From: a virus
DNA: 64,000 nucleotides
Virus record (IMG/VR): IMGVR_UViG_3300034684_000096
Location: 1 to 64,000 of that record
Reading direction: 5' to 3' (one strand)
In this document: one piece after another, positions 25,664 to 33,996 of the stretch
Position numbering within the stretch: position 1 is the stretch's first letter
Layout of the letters: each line of letters begins with the position of its first letter
Notes under the pieces: model-generated
Database searches by the model: none
What the model was told of the DNA's origin: nothing
Seen by the model: only the letters and a program-made list of their open reading frames with translations
Translations under genes and position numbers: made by a program

Positions 25664-26822
25664 GAAAGTAATAGTACGGGGGTTTCAATCACATATTGAC
25701 ACAGAAATTGAGTTTGATGTGGGTATGAACCTCGTGAGAGGAGATAATGCTTCAGGCAAATCAGCTTTACGAAGAGCTATCTTTTGGGTATTGAAGAACA
25801 AACCATCTGGTGCAAGTTTTATAAACTGGAACTATGATGACAATGAAGTATGTGAAGTTACTATTGTATATAATGGTAATACTATTACTCGGCGTAGGTC
25901 TAGGAATGGTAAGGTAAATGAGTATGTATTGAATGGTGAAGTACTTACTGGATTTGGAGTAAATGTACCAGAACCCATACAAGACTTGCTAGGTCTTGAT
26001 GATACTAATATTGAACTTCAACATTCATCATTATTTATGCTTACTGAATCACCACCAGAGATGGCTCGGAGATTGAATAAGTTGACTAACCTAGAGGATA
26101 TTGATAAGGCTTTTACTTCTATCAGGAGAAGAAAACTTGATAATTCTAGAGAGATAAAAAATGCTGAACAGAAACTTGAAGATTTAAATACTGAGTTAGC
26201 ATCTTATGCGTTTCTCGAAGAAGCTGGAAAAGTAATAGCTGAACTAGAAGAAAAACAGGCATTATTGAAAGGCATTGAACAGAAGTATAATACTATTAAT
26301 GCCTTGATTGAAGAGATTATTGAAGCAAAGAGTAAACTTACTGAAGAGGCTCCGGTTGATGTAAAAACATTAGATACGGCTGTCACGTTAGTAAAAACTC
26401 TGTATAAAGAGTATGATGAAATTGATACATTGCTTATGACTATCAATAAATTAACAGTACTTCCTGTTCCTCATCATATTAGTTTAGAGACAATCAGTAA
26501 TTCAAGAGATAATCTGGTAGCGTTGTCTATGGATATTAGGCAATTAAATATGTTGTTTAGTGATATTAGAGAAAATACTATACTTCCTCTTCCACCTGTA
26601 AGTCTTGATGAACTTAACTTAACAAATGTAAAGAAAGCGATTAATGAATACATGGAAGTACAGACATTGCTTAATCGATTGGATGAAACAAAAACTATGT
26701 TGGAAGCAGGTAAATTTAAACTTTCTCATTTAGAAGAAGAGTATGATAAGATAAAACCAGAGACTTGTCCACTGTGTGGAAGCCCATTTGGAGGAAACCA
26801 TGAAAGTAATCATGTTGGCTGA
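25656..26822 (+). CDS. Rad50/SbcC N-terminal half (Walker A, coil, zinc hook)
   Basis: A 388-residue protein. MLEKVIVRGFQSHIDTEIEF and RGDNASGKSALRRAIFWVL give the N-terminal SMC-like ATPase lobe with Walker A (GDNASGKS). A Q-loop region (IELQHSSLFML) and about 230 residues of coiled coil follow. It ends just after CPLCGSPF, the C-x2-C zinc hook. The signature motif and Walker B are missing here and are instead found in the separate protein at 27956. ATG 25656 is seven bases after GGGGG. It should act with the Mre11-like nuclease whose gene overlaps its end, in DNA end processing. Confidence 0.82.
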   Translation: MLEKVIVRGFQSHIDTEIEFDVGMNLVRGDNASGKSALRRAIFWVLKNKPSGASFINWNYDDNEVCEVTIVYNGNTITRRRSRNGKVNEYVLNGEVLTGFGVNVPEPIQDLLGLDDTNIELQHSSLFMLTESPPEMARRLNKLTNLEDIDKAFTSIRRRKLDNSREIKNAEQKLEDLNTELASYAFLEEAGKVIAELEEKQALLKGIEQKYNTINALIEEIIEAKSKLTEEAPVDVKTLDTAVTLVKTLYKEYDEIDTLLMTINKLTVLPVPHHISLETISNSRDNLVALSMDIRQLNMLFSDIRENTILPLPPVSLDELNLTNVKKAINEYMEVQTLLNRLDETKTMLEAGKFKLSHLEEEYDKIKPETCPLCGSPFGGNHESNHVG

Positions 26823-27693
26823 TTTGCATTTTAAGACAGATAACCCTATTTGTAGAACAGATAACTATTTTGAGACAGCATTGAGGAAGTTCAGTTGGGT
26901 GAAAGAGCAAGCTGGAGAAGATGGTATTATTCTTATCGCTGGAGATATTTTTGATACAGGAAAGCCACAGTCTTATTTGAAGATGTATCACAGTATGAAT
27001 ACTCCCTTTTCAAAGAATGTAAAAACTATTGCCGGTAACCATGATATTAGTTATAAGTCAATGTCTTATGTGAATGAAACAGCATATGGTGCATTATCAG
27101 CAATTACTGGTATGCACATAGACAAGCCGTTCATTCTCAATGATGAGTATGAAGTACATGGTTTTAACTTTGGTGAAGAGATTGAACACAGGAAGCCAGT
27201 GTTTGGCAGAAAGATGATTGCAATGACTCATCAATTTGTATATACACAAAAACTTCCGTTCGATATTGGAATACATGCCTTAGACCTCTTGACAAATTAT
27301 CCAGAATATGATATTATATTAAGTGGTGATAACCATCAACATTTTATCTATAACTATGATGGAAGAACGTTAGTAAACCCCGGTTCATTGTTGCGTATGG
27401 ATGCTGACCAGATTGACTTCAAACCTCAGATGGTTGTATTGGAAGATGGAAAAATTTCTACGGTACCAATTCCTATTGAGGAAAATGCTGTAAGTAGAAA
27501 ACATTTGGATTTACGAGAATCTGCTAGTCTTGCTAGAGATAACATGATAGCATATTTGGAATTGGCAAAATCATCAGATAAAGAAACCTATGATTTTCTT
27601 TCTCTTTTACAGGAACGGATTCTTACTATTGATGATATGAAAACAAAAGAAATTCTCACAGATGTGTATGTAGAATTAAAAGACGCTAAATAA
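26800..27693 (+). CDS. Mre11/SbcD-like nuclease
   Basis: A 297-residue metallophosphoesterase. Motifs appear in order: MLADLHFKTD (D-x-H), IAGDIFDTG (GD-x-x-D), TIAGNHDIS (GNHD), MTHQFVY (H) and LSGDNHQHF (GD-x-H-x-H). These bind two manganese ions for double-strand end resection. ATG 26800 follows GGAGG and overlaps the Rad50 N-half gene. A strong promoter-like sequence is found inside it at 27,289. Confidence 0.85.
   Translation: MKVIMLADLHFKTDNPICRTDNYFETALRKFSWVKEQAGEDGIILIAGDIFDTGKPQSYLKMYHSMNTPFSKNVKTIAGNHDISYKSMSYVNETAYGALSAITGMHIDKPFILNDEYEVHGFNFGEEIEHRKPVFGRKMIAMTHQFVYTQKLPFDIGIHALDLLTNYPEYDIILSGDNHQHFIYNYDGRTLVNPGSLLRMDADQIDFKPQMVVLEDGKISTVPIPIEENAVSRKHLDLRESASLARDNMIAYLELAKSSDKETYDFLSLLQERILTIDDMKTKEILTDVYVELKDAK
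27289..27317 (+). promoter_or_regulatory. internal promoter within the Mre11-like gene
   Basis: TTGACA at 27289-27294 and TGATATTAT ending at 27317, spacer 17 bp. It would separately express the coil and Rad50 C-half genes. Confidence 0.55.
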
Positions 27694-27704
27694 GGAGTAT
27701 GGAT

Positions 27705-27953
27705 ATGGAACATGATAATGAGATTAGACGACTAGAAGAATTTAAGAAGAAGATTGAAGAGCGTGTTGCTGAAAATCAAAGAACGGAAGCAAGACTTGAA
27801 ACATTGTTAGACCAAGCGAATTCTCGCTATGGTAAGAAGACTGTTGAAGAATTGGAAGCATATAGAGATGAAGTATATGCGAAGTATAATAAGGCCATGG
27901 AAGAGGTAAAGAGTCTTAATGCACAACTAAGCACATTCTTTGCAGGAGTATAA
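27705..27953 (+). CDS. coiled-coil protein, probable third Rad50 segment
   Basis: An 82-residue protein that is a single heptad-rich helix (IRRLEEFKKKIEERVAEN ... YGKKTVEELEAYRDEV). ATG 27705 is favoured because ATG 27699 is only two bases from GGAG. Its place between Mre11 and the Rad50 C-half and its texture suggest it replaces part of the Rad50 coiled-coil arm. This is inference. Confidence 0.6.
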   Translation: MEHDNEIRRLEEFKKKIEERVAENQRTEARLETLLDQANSRYGKKTVEELEAYRDEVYAKYNKAMEEVKSLNAQLSTFFAGV

Positions 27954-27955
27954 TA

Positions 27956-28576
27956 ATGAATATATTGGAAACTTTAGATGTAGGGCAAACAATTGCAAAG
28001 TACCATAAATTGGTAGGTATGCAAAGTATGTTAACTGCACAGAAAGAGAAGACAGAGCATGAGGTAGAAGCATTACGTGAACTCAGTTTAGCTATTGAAT
28101 CAGCAAGTACATTAATCCAAGATACTGCTAAAGAAACACAGGAAAAGATACGAGTTCATTTAAATAGTCTGGTTACTAAAGCATTGCAAGCGGTTTATCC
28201 AGAAGATATTCATTTCTTTGACTTGAAGTTTGTTTCCGAAAGAGGTCAAACAAGTATATATCCTACGTTAATTAAAGGTGAAAATGAGCTTGACCCACTA
28301 GATAATTCTGGAGGAATGGCGGAGATTATAGCATTTGCGTTACGTATTGCATTAATGACTATTGGTAAAAAAGCGAAGATATTAATTCTTGATGAACCTT
28401 TTACGGGAGTGTCTGCAATCCGAATTCCTTTAGTGCAAGATTTTCTTCAGGAGATATCTAAAGATTTAGGTATCCAAATATTAATTACTTCTCATATACC
28501 GGGGTTTACTTCAGATAATTGTAGGCTATTGGAAATTAGGAAAGAAGATGATGTGAGTGTAGTGACAATAAAGTAA
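27956..28576 (+). CDS. Rad50/SbcC C-terminal half (signature motif, Walker B)
   Basis: A 206-residue protein. A short coil (residues 1-85, IQDTAKETQEKIRVHLNSLV) is followed by TKALQAVYPEDIHFFDLKF, the ABC-type signature DNSGGMAEIIAFALRIAL, Walker B AKILILDEPFTGVS and a D-loop plus switch region LITSHIPG. There is no Walker A, so it must pair with the 25656 product to form a complete ATPase. Confidence 0.82.
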   Translation: MNILETLDVGQTIAKYHKLVGMQSMLTAQKEKTEHEVEALRELSLAIESASTLIQDTAKETQEKIRVHLNSLVTKALQAVYPEDIHFFDLKFVSERGQTSIYPTLIKGENELDPLDNSGGMAEIIAFALRIALMTIGKKAKILILDEPFTGVSAIRIPLVQDFLQEISKDLGIQILITSHIPGFTSDNCRLLEIRKEDDVSVVTIK

Positions 28577-28585
28577 GAGGGGTAC

Positions 28586-29230
28586 ATGCAATATACGATT
28601 GAGCAATTAAGTAAACTACTGAATAGAAGACCACGTACATTATATCGTATGCATGTAGAACATGGTATTGGTACACTTGGAGAGGTCGCTGAAGGAAGAA
28701 GGTTAGTATTCACTGAAGAAGAATATGCATATTTGGCTGATTTGTTTGCTGATAAATCTAGAGATAGGTTGTTAACTAATCAGACCGTTGCAGAGGTAAT
28801 TGATGTGCTGATGCAAACACCAATGACCGTATATGATTTGGCAAGGAAACTAAAAGTAAAGAAGAGTAGTATGCAAACACTTATTACTACAATGACCATA
28901 GAGTTTGAAGAGCTGGTAGAGAACTATAAAGGCATACTCTATTGGAAAGGGGCTTCTATGCCTGACATGGATGAAGGTGCAAGAATACGCCACGTATATA
29001 AATCTTACATTTCTGATAAAGTCATTAGATGGTACACATACTCTAATGTAGGTATAGGAAATGACCCCGGATATTTATATATCGCCACAGACAAATGTTT
29101 ATATGAAGAAGATGTTACTGGTAGATTAGCATATGAGCATGACATTATTCTTATTGGTGATACTAAGATAGAAGCATATGAAGATATTGGTAGAGAATTT
29201 AAAATAATTGGAGATATTTATGGAGAATAA
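28586..29230 (+). CDS. helix-turn-helix DNA-binding protein
   Basis: A 214-residue protein with AGAGGGG upstream. The N-terminus MQYTIEQLSKLLNRRPRTLYRM ... EGRRLVFTEEEYAYLADLF resembles MerR-like or excisionase-like winged helices. A second HTH-like stretch is seen at residues 66-100 (QTVAEVIDVL ... VYDLARKLKVKKSSMQTLI). The C-terminal half is not recognised. A regulator of this operon is possible. Confidence 0.55.
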   Translation: MQYTIEQLSKLLNRRPRTLYRMHVEHGIGTLGEVAEGRRLVFTEEEYAYLADLFADKSRDRLLTNQTVAEVIDVLMQTPMTVYDLARKLKVKKSSMQTLITTMTIEFEELVENYKGILYWKGASMPDMDEGARIRHVYKSYISDKVIRWYTYSNVGIGNDPGYLYIATDKCLYEEDVTGRLAYEHDIILIGDTKIEAYEDIGREFKIIGDIYGE

Positions 29231-29579
29231 ACAAATTCCAAAGAGACTGGCTGTAGATTTTGATAACACATTGTTCCATGCAGTGAGTTTCCCAGAGATT
29301 TATAGTGTTACATGGATGAATAAGTTAGTACATATGTATGTGAGGCACATGAAGAAAAAGGGCTGGTATATTATCCTTAATACCTGTAGAGATGAAACGA
29401 AAGGATTGGATATTGCAAAACGAGCATGTGAAGCACACAGCATCCCTATTGATGCATATAATGAACAAGAACCTACTGCAGTAGAAGTATGGGGTCCAAC
29501 GAATAAGATTGCATGTGATAGAAGTATTGATGATACACAGGTAGGTTTTATTGGCTATCTGCTTCGGAAGTTCGGGTGA
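29220..29579 (+). CDS. HAD-like phosphatase
   Basis: A 119-residue protein. LAVDFDNTLF is HAD motif I (nucleophile and acid Asp), ILNTCRDE is motif II (Thr), and CDRSIDDTQVGFIG holds the acidic metal-binding residues of the last motif. It is short, close to phage and Bacteroides 'BT0820-like' hydrolases. Substrate may be nucleotides or polynucleotide 3' phosphates. ATG 29220 is six bases after GGAG inside the previous gene. Confidence 0.7.
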   Translation: MENKQIPKRLAVDFDNTLFHAVSFPEIYSVTWMNKLVHMYVRHMKKKGWYIILNTCRDETKGLDIAKRACEAHSIPIDAYNEQEPTAVEVWGPTNKIACDRSIDDTQVGFIGYLLRKFG

Positions 29580-29584
29580 TAACT

Positions 29585-29947
29585 ATGGAGTTGACAAAAG
29601 AGAATATTGTAGCATTAGTCAAGCAGATTAATGAACGGCTCCCAGATAATACATTTGGTGCTTCTAAAGTATTACTCAACCCATATTTTGATAATGAAGA
29701 AGAAGAGGCACGTAGACTGGCTATTGAAGAAGAGATAAAGTTTGATTACGAGTCTACGATTGCTGATTATAAAGGATGGCTGAAGCGCTGTAGGTTTAGA
29801 AATAAACAGTATAAGAAGATGGAAGCCTTGATTGACGAATTAAAGCAAGAAGGCTTAATTGTTTCAAGTTCACCTCGTAATGAAAACGGGGTGGTTATCG
29901 GACCTAGATATTTTTATAAGGATTATAGCATTGATACAGAAATTTGA
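29585..29947 (+). CDS. hypothetical protein
   Basis: A 120-residue, largely helical protein (IVALVKQINERLP; EEEARRLAIEEEIKFDYESTI). A GTG at 29576 is an alternative start. It ends within the next gene. Not recognised. Confidence 0.55.
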   Translation: MELTKENIVALVKQINERLPDNTFGASKVLLNPYFDNEEEEARRLAIEEEIKFDYESTIADYKGWLKRCRFRNKQYKKMEALIDELKQEGLIVSSSPRNENGVVIGPRYFYKDYSIDTEI

Positions 29948-30536
29948 AGTTGGTAAATGGTACCGATATTTAGGTAAAAACGTTTGGGTATTAGGAAGTT
30001 TACAGGCACGGGTATTGGATAAAAAACCTAGACAGTGTGTTGCAGTAGCTAAGAAAGGTAAGTTTGTAGGTTTGTCTAACATGCCTAAAAATCGAAAGCA
30101 GAAGGATGGCTTATGGAGCTATGGAGATAACTTAGAAGGTTGGCAAGAAATACCAGCATCAGTTATTGATGATATCCTGATATTTGATTGCCCTATATGC
30201 GGGAAGAAACCTATTGTAACGGATACTGGTGATGTGGGGACATTTAGTTTAAAACGTACTGCGAGAAAACAAACCTATTCTTGTTGTACACTCTTTACTT
30301 CAGGAGAATACCCTACTGCCAGTGAAGCATGGAATCAGGCTGTATTAAGAGTATATGATAATAAACTAGAGGTAGAAGACTTTGCATTGTTCTTGAAACA
30401 AGAGATAGAGCTAATGGAAGACAAAGAGATTAAAATGAGATGGACAAAGCAATTAGGCAAAGTCAATACATATTTGAGAACACACTATAGTACAGGAGAT
30501 ATCTATGGCAATAAACAGAAAGTCTTACAAAGGTGA
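29931..30536 (+). CDS. protein with Lar-like zinc domain
   Basis: A 201-residue protein probably starting with TTG 29931 after AAGGA. The centre FDCPICGKKPIV ... YSCCTLFTSGEYPTASEAWNQAV matches the Lar-type (restriction alleviation) zinc motif 'C-P-x-C-G ... C-C ... T-x-x-E-A-x-x-x-WN', although the exact metal ligands are not certain. Lar proteins in Rac prophage relieve host restriction; here the role is inferred. The first 80 residues form a basic beta domain (KWYRYLGKNVWVLGSL). Confidence 0.6.
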   Translation: MIQKFEVGKWYRYLGKNVWVLGSLQARVLDKKPRQCVAVAKKGKFVGLSNMPKNRKQKDGLWSYGDNLEGWQEIPASVIDDILIFDCPICGKKPIVTDTGDVGTFSLKRTARKQTYSCCTLFTSGEYPTASEAWNQAVLRVYDNKLEVEDFALFLKQEIELMEDKEIKMRWTKQLGKVNTYLRTHYSTGDIYGNKQKVLQR

Positions 30537-30717
30537 AGTAGTATGCAAATGTGGAACTACCATGAAGGCTGTAGGCTGGTCTGAGCATGAAGGGCATATT
30601 TGGATTTGTTCCTCTTGTGGTAAGAAGAAGTTTGAATTCCATCCAAATAAGATAATCTATTCAGATACCAGTGCGCCACGAGGGAGGAAGAAACGTGCGA
30701 AAAAAGAAGCCATGTGA
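30505..30717 (+). CDS. zinc-ribbon protein
   Basis: A 70-residue basic protein with CAGGAG upstream. C-K-C-G near residue 14 and C-S-S-C-G near residue 36 form a zinc ribbon, followed by a Lys/Arg-rich tail (RGRKKRAKK). Possible nucleic-acid binding. No further assignment. Confidence 0.65.
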   Translation: MAINRKSYKGEVVCKCGTTMKAVGWSEHEGHIWICSSCGKKKFEFHPNKIIYSDTSAPRGRKKRAKKEAM

Positions 30718-30931
30718 GTATTGTAAAGAATGGACTACTTATGATGACAGGAACTATCTACATGAGGATGAATATCTATCGGTATTTATAGACCATATGA
30801 AGAATTCGTTAACTATTATCTACGGAAGTAATGATATAGATGAGGATATTGAAATTAGTTACTGTCCAATGTGTGGAAGGAAACTAGAAGACAGCATAGA
30901 CGATAAAGCACAATTGATGCTTAATTTATAA
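30695..30931 (+). CDS. zinc-ribbon protein
   Basis: A 78-residue protein, GTG start after GGGAGG. CEYC at the N-terminus and CPMCG near the C-terminus form a split zinc ribbon around a beta-rich acidic middle. Not recognised further. Confidence 0.6.
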   Translation: MRKKKPCEYCKEWTTYDDRNYLHEDEYLSVFIDHMKNSLTIIYGSNDIDEDIEISYCPMCGRKLEDSIDDKAQLMLNL

Positions 30932-30941
30932 GGAGAATTAT

Positions 30942-31238
30942 ATGAATGAATCAACGATAACCGGAAATATTACTACCGGAAATATTACTACCGGAAATAT
31001 TACTACTGGGTATACAAACAGAAAGCCAGAGCCGACAATTACTGTAGCTGGAAGAGTATTTACCTTTGATGAAGCTATTGAGCTATATGAGGCATTAAAG
31101 AAACTCTTTGCTCGTGGAACCCCTACGTATACATGGACTAGTACTTCATTACCGTATGACTATGAAGATTTACTGAAGATGGTCGATGATACAGGAACTA
31201 AAGACTGGGGGTTTACACAAAAGTATAATAAAGGTTAA
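30942..31238 (+). CDS. hypothetical protein with N-terminal GNITT repeats
   Basis: A 98-residue protein with AAGGAGAA upstream. Three NITTG units occupy residues 9-23. The rest contains ITVAGRVFTFDEAIELYEALKKLF, a strand plus helix not recognised by me. The repeat may be a flexible linker. Confidence 0.55.
   Translation: MNESTITGNITTGNITTGNITTGYTNRKPEPTITVAGRVFTFDEAIELYEALKKLFARGTPTYTWTSTSLPYDYEDLLKMVDDTGTKDWGFTQKYNKG
30957..31011 (+). repeat. 15-bp direct repeats
   Basis: Three near-perfect copies of GGAAATATTACTACC in tandem within the 30942 gene, in frame, encoding GNITT. Confidence 0.9.
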
Positions 31239-31247
31239 ATCCCGGAC

Positions 31248-31277
31248 TTGACAAAGGCTACTCCTTCATGCTATTAT
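31248..31277 (+). promoter_or_regulatory. promoter for the terminase small subunit gene
   Basis: TTGACA and TGCTATTAT, spacer 18 bp, followed by GGAGG and ATG 31305. Confidence 0.8.
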
Positions 31278-31304
31278 ACACTATAATTATGGAGGAGTAT
31301 TTTT

Positions 31305-32000
31305 ATGGCCGGAAATGACTTGATTAGTGTTGATGTAGAAGAATTAGCAGACTTAGAGTTAACTGGACAGGAGCTACGTTTTGTGATGGCTTATTTATCC
31401 CCACAGTGTAACTTTGATTCAAAGAAAGCTTTACGTGTTGTTACCCCTGATGATGAGTTTATGTCATTAAAGAAAGCTACATTCTATGCACGAGCTAGGG
31501 CAATGATGAATAAGCAACCTGTCAAAGATGCAATCAGTCGGTTGTTATCAAAAGAAGTTGAACAAAAGAAAAATGAAATAATGCCTGTATTGGTTGATAA
31601 TTTATTGTTAGCTGCAACGTATGACCCTGCAGAAATTATTGATGATGATGGTGATTTTAGGTACGGTGATTTAAAGTCTGTACCTCTGAAACTACGCCAG
31701 ACGGCAATAGAAGGTGTGAGTGTAAAGTACTGGGGTAAAGAATGTAATGTGAGGACAAGAGAAGTGAAATTGGCTTCAAAGTCCAAAGCACGTAGTGATT
31801 TATTAAATATCATGAAATTTTATGCTCAGTTGGATAATCAACAGGAAGAAGATAAGACACCACATTTTACATTAAATATTGGTAGTGCAAATATAGAAGG
31901 AATGCCTTCTGCTAAGGATTTATTTTCCATGGCAAATGATATGGAAAATGACGTAGAAGATATTATGGAGGAAGAGGAAGAAGATGATAGCGAAGTTTGA
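31305..32000 (+). CDS. terminase small subunit-like protein
   Basis: A 231-residue protein. LTGQELRFVMAYLSPQCNFDSKKAL ... SLKKATFYARARAMMNKQPVKDAI is the helix-turn-helix layout of phage small terminases (LT-x-x-Q-x-x-F...Y...A...). YDPAEIIDDDGDFRYGDL and a very acidic C-terminus follow, as in several Terminase_2-type proteins. It would recognise the packaging site for the large subunit. The large subunit is not encoded next to it or elsewhere in the window. The gene has its own promoter. Confidence 0.7.
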   Translation: MAGNDLISVDVEELADLELTGQELRFVMAYLSPQCNFDSKKALRVVTPDDEFMSLKKATFYARARAMMNKQPVKDAISRLLSKEVEQKKNEIMPVLVDNLLLAATYDPAEIIDDDGDFRYGDLKSVPLKLRQTAIEGVSVKYWGKECNVRTREVKLASKSKARSDLLNIMKFYAQLDNQQEEDKTPHFTLNIGSANIEGMPSAKDLFSMANDMENDVEDIMEEEEEDDSEV

Positions 32001-32268
32001 GGGTTATGATGAAGAAGGTAAACAAATTCAACATGGAGTTGATTCATTTACCAAGTATACTATCTATAGAAATATAGAGTTAGATGAAGTGGGAGATACA
32101 CCAGATATTATTTTATATAGTTCTAAATTAGCAAATGATGAATTATGTAATCTAGTGTATTTCGATGACAAAGATGATAATTTAATAGCATTGGTTCAAT
32201 CAAGTAGCGTATGTTACTTAATGGATGACAATGGGAAAACATTTGAAGTAGTGAGGATGAAGAAATGA
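31984..32268 (+). CDS. hypothetical protein
   Basis: A 94-residue acidic beta-rich protein overlapping the terminase end. Not recognised. Confidence 0.55.
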   Translation: MIAKFEGYDEEGKQIQHGVDSFTKYTIYRNIELDEVGDTPDIILYSSKLANDELCNLVYFDDKDDNLIALVQSSSVCYLMDDNGKTFEVVRMKK

Positions 32269-32786
32269 AAGGAAAATTAATGATTATGTTACTTCTTATC
32301 GGAAGTATTCTATTTGGTGCTCCAGTAATACGGGATAGTAAATCTTTTAATATAGAACTTACTATAAACCCTGTACATGAAGTAAAGATATTGGAAGCAG
32401 TGCCTACTAATGTAGGAGCTTTTAATTTAGCTACCACTATTACTAACCATGGTTTTACAGAGTCAGCGACAACAGTTAGTACTTATTATATGGTAGTTAA
32501 AACAAATAATAAGAGTGCGGTTAATATTGATGTGGTAGTGGAGAATATGAAGAGTACTGGTATTGATACACAGATTGCCTATACAATCAGTGCTGGGGCT
32601 ATTGATATTACCTCTGCTGATACTGCGGTCACAGGGACTTTGTTTACGGAAGTAATACCTTTAGCTAGCAATGGTATGAGGATTGTCTCACAGCCTTTTA
32701 CGATAGCACTGGATGACTCTAATGTTAATGATGCAACCTCTGCTACGTATACAAGCGATATTATATTTAAACTGATGGCTCCTTGA
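32265..32786 (+). CDS. exported protein of unknown function
   Basis: A 173-residue protein starting MKGKLMIMLLLIGSILFGAPV, a clear signal peptide with likely cleavage around residue 19. The mature part is a beta-rich, Thr/Ala/Val domain without cysteines (IELTINPVHEVKILEA ... STYYMVVKTNNKS ... ATYTSDIIFKLMAP), like small bacterial envelope proteins. It is the last gene of the plus-strand block and overlaps its upstream neighbour by four bases. Exclusion of other phages or a change of the host surface are possible roles. Confidence 0.65.
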   Translation: MKGKLMIMLLLIGSILFGAPVIRDSKSFNIELTINPVHEVKILEAVPTNVGAFNLATTITNHGFTESATTVSTYYMVVKTNNKSAVNIDVVVENMKSTGIDTQIAYTISAGAIDITSADTAVTGTLFTEVIPLASNGMRIVSQPFTIALDDSNVNDATSATYTSDIIFKLMAP

Positions 32787-32806
32787 TACTATATAGATAC
32801 AAAAAT

Positions 32807-32840
32807 AACCCACCTTGAAAAAGGTGGGTTTTCTTATTTT
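32807..32840. terminator. bidirectional intrinsic terminator
   Basis: Stem AACCCACCTT / AAGGTGGGTT with a GAAA loop and T-rich runs on both sides. It ends the plus-strand block and the minus-strand Pth2 operon. Confidence 0.92.
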
Positions 32841-33261
32841 ACAATAGTTTTAAATCTTTTGTTATAGGGTCTATCCTCTCAGAAGCATCTGGACCAATTG
32901 CAATACAGGTAATGGTCTTTACTCCTCCAAATTCAGTCCATCCATTATCCTCAATCAACGCTACCGGAAGTCCAGCTTCTTCTGCTTTGCTTTTAATTTC
33001 CAATAGTTCCTCTAATGAATTAACCCCTAGCACAATTTTAGTAAAATCTCCCTCAATCCATTCTACCATTTCTTTCGTTACATTTTCTATCTCATAACTA
33101 ATGACTTCAGTAGTGTCATCTCCTATTGAAGAAAAAGGATAACTTACTGACTGCTTCATTCTATCAAAGAATATCTTCATGGAAGCGTGAGCTGACTGAG
33201 AACAGGCTTTTCCTTTTCTCATGTTTAAATCTTTTCTCATTACAATAACTTGTTTAATCAT
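32839..33261 (-). CDS. peptidyl-tRNA hydrolase, Pth2 family
   Basis: A 140-residue protein of typical Pth2 length. KQVIVMRKDLNMRKGKACSQSAHASM is the conserved N-terminus, FTKIVLGVNSLEELLEIKSKAEEAGLP the middle, and ALIEDNGWTEF ... TITCIAIGPDASERIDPIT the C-terminal motif of the archaeal/eukaryotic Pth2 family. It releases peptides from tRNA that dropped off ribosomes. Most bacteria use the unrelated Pth1, so a phage Pth2 is notable. It is the last gene of the operon that starts with the PIF1-like helicase. Confidence 0.85.
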   Translation of the reverse strand: MIKQVIVMRKDLNMRKGKACSQSAHASMKIFFDRMKQSVSYPFSSIGDDTTEVISYEIENVTKEMVEWIEGDFTKIVLGVNSLEELLEIKSKAEEAGLPVALIEDNGWTEFGGVKTITCIAIGPDASERIDPITKDLKLL

Positions 33262-33271
33262 TTAATGCTCC

Positions 33272-33646
33272 TTATCGGTTATACCACAAAATATACTTTG
33301 CATTCTTTGGCTTTTCACCCTCATAATTTGAAGGATAGTACCTTCTCTTTATAATGTTGTACTTTTCATCAAGAATATCCCCATAGCCGTCATCATCAGT
33401 AAACCCTCCTCCGTCCACACATTTTACCCAAAATTCAAAAAGCATGAGACTCCCAATATCTCCATTTATTTTATGGTCTATCCAATTATCAGGGTAATTA
33501 TCTTCAATCCAAGCTTCTGCCTCTTCATTACAAGAGAATACCTTTTTAGTAGGGGAACCTTGCTTATACATGTAGTTGATAGTACACGTAAGGTCTTTCC
33601 TTATTTCAATTACAAAATATTCTACAACTAGGTTATTCTTTTCCAT
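33272..33646 (-). CDS. hypothetical protein
   Basis: A 124-residue protein with many aromatic and acidic residues (FWVKCVDGGGFTDDDGYGD). It overlaps the 33633 gene end. Not recognised. Confidence 0.55.
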   Translation of the reverse strand: MEKNNLVVEYFVIEIRKDLTCTINYMYKQGSPTKKVFSCNEEAEAWIEDNYPDNWIDHKINGDIGSLMLFEFWVKCVDGGGFTDDDGYGDILDEKYNIIKRRYYPSNYEGEKPKNAKYILWYNR

Positions 33647-33986
33647 CTATAATCTCCCTCATAGTCTCATCTAACTCTTCACTATCCATATCCATAGCTT
33701 CCGCAGTTACTTGCTCACTGAAAGCTAACTGCAAATCTGGACTCTTCCTTACTTCATTTCTCACCTTAGCCCATACCTTCTTCCAGTAATCATTCCCTTC
33801 ATCTGTATTAGACCATTCAAACGAATACATCAGCAACCAATCTGGATTCAATGTATTCGTATCTGGAATAGCATAGTGAGCTTTTCTTGAATTATCTCCT
33901 ATTACTCTCTTATTTTTAAGAGCTGATGCATAGTGCGCCAACTCCTCCTCATCCAATATATCTAGTAGCATTTCAATATTTGTCAT
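33633..33986 (-). CDS. hypothetical protein with 'FEW-x-x-TDEG-x-x-YW' motif
   Basis: A 117-residue protein. YSFEWSNTDEGNDYWKKVWAKVR is closely echoed by the C-terminus of the 57703 product (LFEWETTDEGCEYWHSLSKAI), so the two are members of one family. Function unknown. Confidence 0.6.
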   Translation of the reverse strand: MTNIEMLLDILDEEELAHYASALKNKRVIGDNSRKAHYAIPDTNTLNPDWLLMYSFEWSNTDEGNDYWKKVWAKVRNEVRKSPDLQLAFSEQVTAEAMDMDSEELDETMREIIDGKE

Positions 33987-33996
33987 TTATACTTCC

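Noticed and set aside
30957-31011. CRISPR-like repeat
   Set aside because: The repeats are 15 bp, directly adjacent, in frame and without spacers.
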